DNA of 64,000 nt. Origin: Candidatus Manganitrophus morganii. Lineage in GTDB: Bacteria; Nitrospirota; Nitrospiria; SBBL01; Manganitrophaceae. The stretch is from contig JAJHOH010000001.1 in NCBI GenBank assembly GCA_021651055.1, forward strand, positions 1-64,000, written 5' to 3'. The notes under the pieces are model-generated. The model was given only the letters and a program-made list of their open reading frames with translations, was not told where the DNA came from and ran no database searches. This document shows, piece by piece, positions 37,903 to 46,715 of this stretch. The translations under genes were made by a program, and so were the position numbers. The number at the start of each line of letters is the position of its first letter. The stretch's first letter is position 1.

Positions 37903-40900
37903 AGCGTCAGATCTCCTTCCTCTTTTGTCCGGGTGTCGTCTGCACCGCCGAAGAACCAAAGCCATCGCATTTTTCGTGCTCCTTCATCCGAGCGCTCCAC
38001 ACCGACCAAGCCTCCGAGGAAGGTCCACTCCACACCCTTTCCCCTCTCCTTTTCATAAGAATAGAGCGGGAGAATCGGATTGAATTCAAAGGTGGAGCGC
38101 TCGGGGGAAACCGACCTACTGACCACCGCCATAGCGGAGCCGCCGAGGAGATGCCACTCTTGGGTCTCCTCGTCCGATCGCTCATAATTGACCAGCCACC
38201 AAAGCACGCTGGCCTCCGTTGTATGTCCCTCGCGGTTTTTGTAGGTAACGAGCGGCCAGAGCAACGAGAGTTCCCCTTCATCTCTAATTCGATTGTAGCT
38301 GTAGCGATATAGAGGAAAGAAGCGATCCGAGAGCTCCTCATTCGTCTGCACCCGTTGATAGAGTGAGAAAGGTGCCACTCCGATCACACCGACCCGGCGC
38401 ACCCCGGTCTTGTGATCACGTTCATCACTGTAGAATGGGAAAACGCGCTGCCATCTCCCGTCCGGATTGGAGCGGTATCTGGAAAGAAGGGTCGTGAAGC
38501 GACGCTCTTTCTTCTCAAGATCATGTTGGTATAGATAGAAGGGAAGGAAGCGATCGGTGAGCTCCTTCTCTGAGTCGGAGTGCTCATACAGTGCCAGTGC
38601 GGGGCCGCTGCCGATGGGAGGCAGTCCGAGGGCTGAGAGCCGCCATGCGCCATCGGTCCGATCTTCACGATAACCATAGAGCGGGAAGAGCCGGTCATCG
38701 ACCTCTCTTGCGGTGGATCGATGGGAGTAAAGGGTTAGCGAGGAGACTCCGAGCAGGCCAAAAGATCGGCTTCCGGCCACGGCATCGCTCCGATAATCAT
38801 AAAGGGGAAAGAGCCGATCGCGCGTCAGCGATGCCGTTTGCTCATGACGGTACAAAGAGAGATCTCTTAATCCGACGAAAGAGACGGCAAACCGGTCTTC
38901 CCGCCGCTCATAGTCATAGAGGGGAAAGAAGCGATCCTCCACCGAAGCTGGACTCGATTTGTGGGCATAAAGGGAGAGTGGAGGGACACCGATCATCCCA
39001 AACGACCAGCCCCCATTTCCCTTCTCCTGTTCATAACCATAGAGTGGGAAAAGGCGGTCGGTTGTCTTCTCTTTTGATCCAGTATGTCGATACAGAGAGA
39101 GTTCCGAAAAGCCAACGATGGAGAGGGCGGATTTCCCCGCTACTCGTTCATAGCTGTAGAGAGGGAAGAGACCATCATAGAGCGCTTTCGGAGTGGCACG
39201 ATGCGTATAGATAAGCAGCGCATTGAGAAAGGTCTCCTCCCCTTCCAGCCGGCTGCGAGAGTAGTAGAGAGGGAAAAACCGATGCGTCAGCGCAGTGCCG
39301 TCATTGATATATCGAAACAGCGAAAGGGGGCCATACCCGATAACAGAAAGATCTGTCTTTGTTCCCTCTCGGGTCAGGTTCCCCAGCGGAAAGAGAAAAT
39401 CGTCGGTCCGCTGCGGGGTCTCATGATGTTGATAGAAAAGAAGCAGGTTGAAGTCGATCTCATCGCGTTTAAGGTTGTGAGCATAGCGGTAGAGGGGAAA
39501 GAACCGATCGACTACCTCCCCCTCCGACGTGCGATGCTCATACAGAGAGAGGGAGGTATCCCCGATAGGAGGAAGTCCTAAGAGCGTGATCCGCCTCTCC
39601 TCAGGACGTTTACGATATCCATAGAGCGGAAAGAGATGACCTGTGCTCTCGGCAGGTGTGCTTCGGCTCTCAAAGAGCATCAAGGGGGGGACGCCTAACA
39701 ATCCCATCCTTCTTTCCTGCCGAAGGATATCGTGCTCATAAGAATGAAACGGCAGGAGGGCATCCTTTGTAAATGTTTCGCTCTGCCGATGCTGATAGAC
39801 AAAGAGGGCATCCCATTGCCGCTCCCCGTTCACAAGATGATGTCGATAGCGATAGAGCGGGAAAAGGCGATCTTCGATTAGAGAGGGAGACTCCGCGTGT
39901 TCATAAAGGGAGAGGGTCCAGTCATTGCCGGTCGGAGGGAATCCCAAAAGAGAGAAGCGGACGCTTTTTCCCGATCTACGATATCCGTAGAGTGGGAAAA
40001 GCCGATCCGATGTCGCCGAGGGGCTCGTCTGATGCCGATAGAGTAAGAGGCCATCGATTTCGGTCTTGTCTTTTAAGAGATCGCGATGATAAGCATAGAG
40101 CGGAAAGAGACGATGTCGGACTTGACTGGGGGTGATCTCCTGCCGGTAGAGTGCGAGTTCAGATACTCCCAAAAGGGAAAGCGCGCGTTGCGCTCCAACC
40201 GATTCGTAGTCATAAAGGGGGAAGAAGCGGTCTCGGGTGCCATCCGCTCGTTGTTGGTGCCGGTAGAACGCCAGCGGACCCACTCCCAACAAGGAGAAGT
40301 CGATCCCCTCTTTCTGCTCTTTGTACGAGTAGAGGGGAAAGAGACGGTCCGTCATCCCCAAGGCGGTCCGCTCATGCCGATAGAGGGACAGCGGACCATA
40401 GCCGATGAGTCCCAATTGATTTGCGTCTGATCTTGAGTCACTCTCCTTGTTATACAAAGGGAAGAGGTGACTCTTTACTTCTTGTGGAGTCCTCTGATAC
40501 CAGAAGAGGGAGAGTTCTTGATAACCGACAAGAGAAAGATGGGTGTTCTGCTGTGACTGCTCGTATCGATAGAGGGGGAAGAGCCGGTCAAGAACACCTC
40601 CTGGAGAGGATTGATGCCGATAAAGGAAAAGGGCATCGATCTCGGTTCGATCTTCATTAAACCATCGGGCATACCGATAGATCGGGAAAAAGCGATCGGT
40701 TGTCCGATCGGAAGCCGAGACATGCTCATAGAGGGCTAATGTCGGCAGCGGCCGAAGCGCTCGGATCGGCGGCAGACCCAACAAGGAGAGCCGGCGCTCC
40801 GAGGCCTTTTTATCCTCCTCGGAACCGTAAAGCGGGAATAAAAAGCTGTGAGAAAAGGCCGGACTCTCCCATGCGCCATAGATCGGAAGCAGATATCGAT

Positions 40901-41522
40901 AAGCCTGCCCCGACGTATGATCATACTCTGAAAAATAGAGGGGGAGGACTCGGGTGGCGCTCCCTTCCCGATCGCTCCGGTGGCTGACCAGGGGAAAAAG
41001 AAAATCCCACTGCCGTCGCTCCCGCTCAAGGTCTTGGGTATAGATAAAGAGCGGCCCCAGAACAAAGTAGCGATCGTATGACTCTCCCCGCGCATGATGG
41101 CCATAGAGCGGGAAGAGATGAAAATAGCTATTCTCATCTTTGAGATAATTGAAGTAGAGAGGGAAAAAGAGTGTGAACCGCTCGCGCGGGTGCTCCTCAT
41201 GCCAGTAGAGCGGGAAAACATGAAACCAAATATCATTCCCCTTCTTTTCATAGGTCCCCAGCGGCCATAGAATACTCCGTCGAACATAATCCGCTTTCAG
41301 ATCGATCTCATGAGAGTAGAAGGGACGGACCGAAAGGCGGGAGAACCCCTCTCTTTGCTCTGAAGAGTACAGATATAGGGCATCACGCGAAACCGAGCCG
41401 TCCTTCTCTTCAGTGCACCAAATCAACCCGAAGCAAGTCCGCTTGCCGGATGTTTCGCGCGCTTCGGCGCGAACGGACGGTAAAGATAAAAGCAACAGCA
41501 GAAATATTCCCCATCGTTTCAT
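37899..41522 (-). CDS. Giant secreted 'FPLY' repeat protein, unknown family
   Basis: This is a 1207-residue protein with a signal peptide (MKRWGIFLLLLLSLPSVRA). The rest is an array of about 30 imperfect units with the pattern DRLFPLYRY...LSLLGVPPLSLYRH, about 36-47 residues each from residue 230 on. The N-terminal units (residues about 90-230) are shorter, 17-20 residues. FPLY occurs exactly about 20 times, with variants FPIY, LPFY and LPLY. Long units containing LGLPPI...LALYEH are each followed by a unit without the LLG strand (four cases). The alternation of short hydrophobic/aromatic strands suggests a beta-rich outer-membrane or surface structure. Related tracts exist in other bacteria but I know no named domain. 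It is first in the lipase/two-component operon. Confidence 0.85.
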   Translation of the reverse strand: MKRWGIFLLLLLSLPSVRAEARETSGKRTCFGLIWCTEEKDGSVSRDALYLYSSEQREGFSRLSVRPFYSHEIDLKADYVRRSILWPLGTYEKKGNDIWFHVFPLYWHEEHPRERFTLFFPLYFNYLKDENSYFHLFPLYGHHARGESYDRYFVLGPLFIYTQDLERERRQWDFLFPLVSHRSDREGSATRVLPLYFSEYDHTSGQAYRYLLPIYGAWESPAFSHSFLFPLYGSEEDKKASERRLSLLGLPPIRALRPLPTLALYEHVSASDRTTDRFFPIYRYARWFNEDRTEIDALFLYRHQSSPGGVLDRLFPLYRYEQSQQNTHLSLVGYQELSLFWYQRTPQEVKSHLFPLYNKESDSRSDANQLGLIGYGPLSLYRHERTALGMTDRLFPLYSYKEQKEGIDFSLLGVGPLAFYRHQQRADGTRDRFFPLYDYESVGAQRALSLLGVSELALYRQEITPSQVRHRLFPLYAYHRDLLKDKTEIDGLLLYRHQTSPSATSDRLFPLYGYRRSGKSVRFSLLGFPPTGNDWTLSLYEHAESPSLIEDRLFPLYRYRHHLVNGERQWDALFVYQHRQSETFTKDALLPFHSYEHDILRQERRMGLLGVPPLMLFESRSTPAESTGHLFPLYGYRKRPEERRITLLGLPPIGDTSLSLYEHRTSEGEVVDRFFPLYRYAHNLKRDEIDFNLLLFYQHHETPQRTDDFLFPLGNLTREGTKTDLSVIGYGPLSLFRYINDGTALTHRFFPLYYSRSRLEGEETFLNALLIYTHRATPKALYDGLFPLYSYERVAGKSALSIVGFSELSLYRHTGSKEKTTDRLFPLYGYEQEKGNGGWSFGMIGVPPLSLYAHKSSPASVEDRFFPLYDYERREDRFAVSFVGLRDLSLYRHEQTASLTRDRLFPLYDYRSDAVAGSRSFGLLGVSSLTLYSHRSTAREVDDRLFPLYGYREDRTDGAWRLSALGLPPIGSGPALALYEHSDSEKELTDRFLPFYLYQHDLEKKERRFTTLLSRYRSNPDGRWQRVFPFYSDERDHKTGVRRVGVIGVAPFSLYQRVQTNEELSDRFFPLYRYSYNRIRDEGELSLLWPLVTYKNREGHTTEASVLWWLVNYERSDEETQEWHLLGGSAMAVVSRSVSPERSTFEFNPILPLYSYEKERGKGVEWTFLGGLVGVERSDEGARKMRWLWFFGGADDTRTKEEGDLTL

Positions 41523-42003
41523 CTTACACTCCGTTACAGGATCAATCCAACTTCAAGCCAGGTATCCGGTCTCTGTTCATGCTATCAAAGCATATAAGCA
41601 ATCGGCGTGCCTTTCGCAGTCATGTGACGCTCCTCTTTTTTCCCTATCATAAAACAGATCCAAAGCTCTTGCCATAAATTAAACAGAGGCTTTGTTGCGA
41701 ACCTTGCTTCGCACCGTGAAGATAGGCTGCCACCTAAACTTCGCACCCGATCGCCATGTCTGTAACCGCATCCGATACACCGTACCTCAATACAACACTC
41801 TTTCAAGCTTTCCACACACCATTCGATCGTCTCTATTCCTCAGCGTTATCCGATATTTTCACTGCTTTCTGTTTTTCACATCCTGATATGGAATCAGAAA
41901 AGGCCTCGCTGTTGCAATCACACCCTTCGTGGTCGAGTTCCAAGTGCTAATACAAAACGTGGATATCCATCATTGATGGTAACCAATCACAAAGGAGACT
42001 GCG
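41523..42003. other. 481-bp intergenic region upstream of two diverging genes
   Basis: The FPLY gene starts leftward at 41522 and the di-iron gene starts rightward at 42004, so promoters for both are expected here. I see no convincing promoter pair. A stretch near 41690 (AGAGGCTTTGTTGCGAACC) faintly recalls transposon ends but has no partner. No gene is supported. Confidence 0.4.
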
Positions 42004-42828
42004 ATGAATTTTCGAAAAACGGATTGGCAGGCGGAAGGAATTGAATATCATAACATTCAAAAAGAGAAGGTCTTAGACAATAATATTCTGTTCTACAGCG
42101 TCGTAGGCTCCTCCTTTTTGGAAAGCACGGTCGGCTTCATTACTCAAAACCTGATTACTTTCTACCGAGACGATGAAGAGGTCCGCTCATGGCTTCATAT
42201 GATCTGGGATCCTGAGGAGATGAATCATGGCCGAGCAATGAAGTATTACGTCCAGTCGGTCTGGCCGGACTATGACTGGGAGGCCGCGTATGCTTCTTTC
42301 TATGAGGAATACTCGAGATTCTGCCAGTTGGAGTTGCTTCGACCGACGAAGGCGTTAGAAATGCTGGCACGATGCATGACCGAAACGGAAGCCGCGATGT
42401 ACTACAGGGCGGCGAGTGCTTATTGCCCCGAGCCGATCCTCAAAGATCTCCTCATGAAGATGTATCGGGACGAGGTAAAACATTACAAGCATTTCCTCCA
42501 GTACTTTAAACGCTTCAATATGACGGAGCGAAACGGTCTCTGGAGGCTTTCTAAAACGATGTTGAAAAGAAACACGATTGTTGCCGAAGAGGATATCGAT
42601 ATCACCTTCCGCCACATTCATGTCGGCTGGAAGAAGACTACCCCCTTTGAGCCTCTCTCCTCGGACACTCTCGGGAAGGCGATGACGGCAATCTCAAAAG
42701 AGTACTTCCCCTATGACGTGGCCAGACGGATGCTTTTCAAGCCGCTTGAGACCGAGTCCAGATGGAGAAATTTGATCGTCAAAGGCTTGGAGTTTCATGT
42801 GACTCGCCGCATTCCGGGATTTGCATGA
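42004..42828 (+). CDS. Di-iron ferritin-like protein (acyl-ACP desaturase type)
   Basis: This 274-residue soluble helical protein carries the two halves of a carboxylate-bridged di-iron site: Glu40 in LESTVGF, Glu72/His75 in EEMNHGRAMKYY, Glu129 in CMTETEAAMYYRA, and Glu157/His160 in RDEVKHYKHF. The order and spacing (E...ExxH twice) match the fatty-acid desaturase type 2 (acyl-ACP desaturase) and related ferritin-like enzymes. It could insert a double bond in acyl-ACP or act as a hydroxylase. AAGGAGAC lies before the ATG. No electron-donor gene is adjacent. Confidence 0.8.
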   Translation: MNFRKTDWQAEGIEYHNIQKEKVLDNNILFYSVVGSSFLESTVGFITQNLITFYRDDEEVRSWLHMIWDPEEMNHGRAMKYYVQSVWPDYDWEAAYASFYEEYSRFCQLELLRPTKALEMLARCMTETEAAMYYRAASAYCPEPILKDLLMKMYRDEVKHYKHFLQYFKRFNMTERNGLWRLSKTMLKRNTIVAEEDIDITFRHIHVGWKKTTPFEPLSSDTLGKAMTAISKEYFPYDVARRMLFKPLETESRWRNLIVKGLEFHVTRRIPGFA

Positions 42829-42845
42829 TGGGCAGCGACCAGATT

Positions 42846-43472
42846 TTATTCTTTCATCTGTCCCAGCTGCTTGTCATGAAGGCGGCCAAGGGTCAGTTGG
42901 GCGGTCAGCGAGCCGATCAGGGCAAGGAACATATCCCATTGGGTATCCCAGACATCCCCCTGAGTACCCAAAAAAGCATCGGCCGCTTCTCCGCCGGCGA
43001 TCGCCGCCCACCATTCGATGAACTCATAAGAGGCGCTGATCGCAAGACAGACGCAGGCGACAAGAAAGAAGAGCATTTTTCCGGGGTAGAGGGGGGAGTT
43101 CCGAAGAAGAACTTCCCGTGCAATGATCGCCGGAACAAACCCTTGTGCGAAGTGCCCGATGCGATCGTAATGGTTCCGCGCAAAATCGAAGAGATCCTGT
43201 ATCCAGAAGCCAAGTGGGACACGTGCGTAGGTGTAATGTCCCCCTAACATCAGAATCAGCGCATGGATGGTGATCAATCGGTAGGCAAGAGGGGTTAGCG
43301 GAAACCGGTCGTAGGTGAGAATTAGAATGGGGAGGCCAATGAGGACCGGAAACACCTCCATCCACCAGGTCGGCCGATCATATGGATCAATACCGGATAG
43401 AATCAGGCCAAGAAGGACAATGGCGATCATGATGCGCCGCTCTTTTTTGCCCTTTGTTTCGCTTCTTGCCAT
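42846..43472 (-). CDS. YjdF-like inner-membrane protein (DUF2238)
   Basis: This 208-residue protein has five or six hydrophobic segments (for example RIMIAIVLLGLILSGI and LITIHALILMLGGHYTY). The conserved DUF2238 motifs are present: RNHYDRIGHFAQGFVPAII, SYEFIEWW and GTQGDVWDTQWDMFLALIGS. The conserved polar residues within helices suggest a membrane transport or enzymatic role, but the family's function is unknown. It converges with the di-iron gene and ends 17 bp from it. Confidence 0.87.
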   Translation of the reverse strand: MARSETKGKKERRIMIAIVLLGLILSGIDPYDRPTWWMEVFPVLIGLPILILTYDRFPLTPLAYRLITIHALILMLGGHYTYARVPLGFWIQDLFDFARNHYDRIGHFAQGFVPAIIAREVLLRNSPLYPGKMLFFLVACVCLAISASYEFIEWWAAIAGGEAADAFLGTQGDVWDTQWDMFLALIGSLTAQLTLGRLHDKQLGQMKE

Positions 43473-43499
43473 GAACTTCCTAGCTTGATTTGAATCAAC

Positions 43500-43532
43500 G
43501 ATCGGTGGAAGCCGACACTCACTCCACCGATC
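43500..43532. promoter_or_regulatory. Inverted repeat, operator- or terminator-like
   Basis: GATCGGTGGA (43500-43509) pairs perfectly with TCCACCGATC (43523-43532) around a 13-base loop. It sits upstream of both the YjdF-like gene (leftward) and the DUF2339 gene (rightward), so a regulator site is possible. No T-run follows. Confidence 0.5.
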
Positions 43533-43754
43533 ATACCATGATTATCGCAATAATAAAGACGCGTTTTTTAGGATCTGACATGTGTTAAAGAGAAAATCTC
43601 TAAGACATAACTCCGCAAAGGGATTATACTAGAACAAGTCCTGGCCGGCAACAAGCGGAATAATAATTCGTCAACAACGCTCAGGTCCAGGAACAATTAT
43701 GATTTGTATCGGCAAAGGAATAAAGATGAATGCAATAAACAGTGAGGTGATCCC

Positions 43755-46715
43755 ATGTTAATGTTCTTAACGGTTGTTGGGATCGTCGTACTGATTATCC
43801 GTCAAATCATCGACTCGCAGAAAATCTCCTCGTTGGAAGATGAAATTCAGAAGCTGTGGCGATCGATTCAGCGGCTGCAGCAGAAGACGCCTGAAGATGC
43901 CGTCTCCCCCATTCCCGCTCCCGCCCAAGAGAAGCCGACTCCACCGCCCCAATTTCCTGTCACGCCCTCTTCCCCATATTCAGAGAGAATGGAACCACGA
44001 ACCGACTCCACTTCGCCGCCTCCCGTGCGACCGCCGATCCCTTCGCCAGCGCCGTCCCGGGCCGCCGCTCCCGAAAGTAAGATCCCCGCGATGGCATCGA
44101 TCGATTGGGAAAGGTTTACAGGGGTGAACCTCTTCTCCTGGATCGGGGGATTCGCTCTTTTCCTGGGAACGGTTTTCTTTGTGAAATATTCGATCGATCA
44201 TGGGCTCCTCAGTCCCTGAGTCCGAATCCTGCTCGGCTTGACGCTGGGGACCGGGACAATCGTCGGCGCCTTTTGGATGAGGACGAAAGGGTATGCAATC
44301 ACCGTCCACACGCTCGCGGCTGCCGGCATCGGCATTCTCTATGCCGACATCTTTGCGGCCCATGCCCTGTATCACTTCATCGAAGCATCACTCGCTTTTC
44401 CCTTCATGAGCCTGGTGACGGTTCTTGCCTTTCTACTCGCAGTTCGGCTCGATACCCGGTATGTCGCGATCCTCGGTATGGTGGGCGGCTTCCTGACCCC
44501 TCCCCTCCTCTCCACAGGAGAGGATCGTCCGTTCGGGCTCTTTGCCTACGTTGCGCTTCTTGACATGGGACTTACCGCCGTGGCGATTCGAAAACGTTGG
44601 GGGTTCCTTGTCGCAATGGGTGCAGTCGGAACGGTCCTGATGCAGATAGGCTGGGTAGAGCGGTTCTTTGACCCTTCCAAGGTCGAGATCGCGATGGCGA
44701 TTCTTCTCTTCTTTTCATTCTTCTTCATTGGAATCGATCTGGTGGCTAGGCGACGCGACGCGGAGGATCAATGGATCTTTAAGCCAGCGGCCATACTGCC
44801 ACTGATCTCAATGCTCTATACCGGCTACTTTATGGGCTATCCGGCGCTTGCCGCTCGTCCGTGGCTACTTTTTACTTTCCTTTTCCTGCTTGACGCGGGA
44901 ATCGCCGGTTTAGCACTCTATAGGGATGATTTCCGCAAGGTGCAGTTGGCGGCAGGTGCAATCAGTTTCCTCTTCCTTTCGGTCTGGACAGCCGGTTTTC
45001 TGACACAGGATCTTCTCCCCTGGGCTCTTTTCTTTTATCTTCTTTTCGCAGCCCTTCATGCAGCGCTACCGGTGGCACTCCAGAAGGTCCGGCCGTCCAC
45101 TTCCCCTTGGATCTGGAGTTATCTCTATCCGGTACTGATGCTGATCCCAATCATGATATCCATCTCTAAAGCAATCATTTCTCCCTTCTGGATTTGGCCG
45201 ATCGTTTTCCTCATTGATCTTATTGCAATTGTCGTCGCGATTCTCGGAGGGGTACTCTGGGTCCTCTTTAGTGTGGTCATTGCCACGTTCATCCTCTCAG
45301 CGCTCTGGCTAACGCAGTTAACCGACACCACAGCGCTTTCCGGTCTGCTCTTCGTCGTCGTGCTTTTCTCCGTCGGTTTCTATCTACTCGGCATCTACAT
45401 CATGCGTCGGCAGAAGAAGTCTTTTGTATCTGCCTCGGTTGGGCTAAAACCGGAGTGGCCGATGGATGCGAATACTCTCTCGCACCTCCCCGCGCTCTCG
45501 GCGATTCTCCCTTATTCACTTCTGATAATGGCCTGTTTGCATCTTCCCCTAGAGAGCCCGGGGACCCTCTTCGGAATGGGACTTCTCTTCGCGATGCTCC
45601 TCTTCGGCTTGGTCGTGTACTATCGAGCGGAGATGCTCTCCATGGTTGCCATGGGCTGCGGACTTCTGCTGCAATATACTTGGCACTTCAGCCGGTATGA
45701 TCCGGTCAATCATCCGTTGGTTCCGCTTCCTTGGTATCTGATCTATTTCACGCTCTTTGCCATTTTCCCCTTTTTCTTCCAAAAGCGAATGCGCGATCTG
45801 CTGCTTCCCTGGGTGGCTGCGGCCTGCGTGGGTCCCGGCTCTTTTTATCTGGTCTATCAGGCCATTGTTTCCTCTTTCGGAGATGCCGTGATCGGTCTCC
45901 TCCCCGCGCTCTATGCCGTGATTTATCTTGCAGGCTTGTACGACATCCGCCGCGACATTCCAAAAGAATCACCCCACTACCTGACCCAGCTGGCCCTCTT
46001 CGGCGGGATTTCTCTTTTTTTCATCAGTTTGATCTTCCCGCTGCAGTTTGAGAAAGAGTGGTTGACGCTGGGGTGGGCGCTGGAGGGGATCGCATTGGTT
46101 TGGCTTTATCGAAGAATCCCGCACGAGGGACTTAAAATCTGGGGAGGCGCACTGCTTCTCATCGTTTTTGTACGGCTGGCGATGAACCCCGCTGTGCTGG
46201 ATTATCACCCCCGAGCCGCGCTCCCGATCTTGAATTGGTATCTCTATACCTATGGTGTCGCAACGATATGTTTATTATTGGCGGCGCGGCTCTGGCGACC
46301 CGCAAATGAAGGGGTGATGGGAAAACCGATTGCACCCACACTCGCTGGACTGGGGGTGATCTTAGCCTTCCTATTACTGAACATCGAGATTGCCGATTTC
46401 TTCAGCACGGGGTCGACGCTAACCTTTCAATTCTCCGGAAGCTTTGCGCTTGACCTCACCTATACGCTCGGCTGGGCCATTTTCGGCCTTACCTTGCTTA
46501 GCATCGGGATTCGGGTAAATCAACGCGGGGCGCGACTCGGCGGGGTGGGACTCCTCGCGGTCACCATCGGGAAACTCTTTCTACATGATCTCTGGCGCTT
46601 AGGTCAGCTCTACCGGGTGGGGGCTTTTCTGGGGTTGGCTGCCGTTTTGATCCTCGCCTCTTTCCTCTATCAGCGCTATCTGCAACAACAGAACAAGCCG
46701 GAGGCTCGCTCGTGA
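43755..46715 (+). pseudogene. DUF2339 polytopic membrane protein interrupted by an in-frame TGA
   Basis: The 986-codon frame encodes an N-terminal helix, a coiled and proline-rich linker (residues 30-115) and then about 25 hydrophobic segments typical of DUF2339. At 44217-44219 the frame has TGA (DHGLLSP-stop-VRILLGLTLGTG), where family members probably have Trp (TGG). The 825 codons after it are intact and uninterrupted. The stop therefore looks recent, recoded or a sequence error. If real, only a 154-residue fragment is made, unless translation restarts (TTG 44238). The gene is followed by DUF3999 with a GTGA overlap. Confidence 0.8.

Noticed and set aside
37899-41522. WD40/kelch or other named repeat in the FPLY protein
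   Set aside because: No WD dipeptides, no kelch GG motif, and unit length and pattern do not fit.
41680-41760. Insertion-sequence end (AGAGGCTTTGTTGCGAACC)
   Set aside because: No inverted partner, target duplication or transposase frame could be found nearby.
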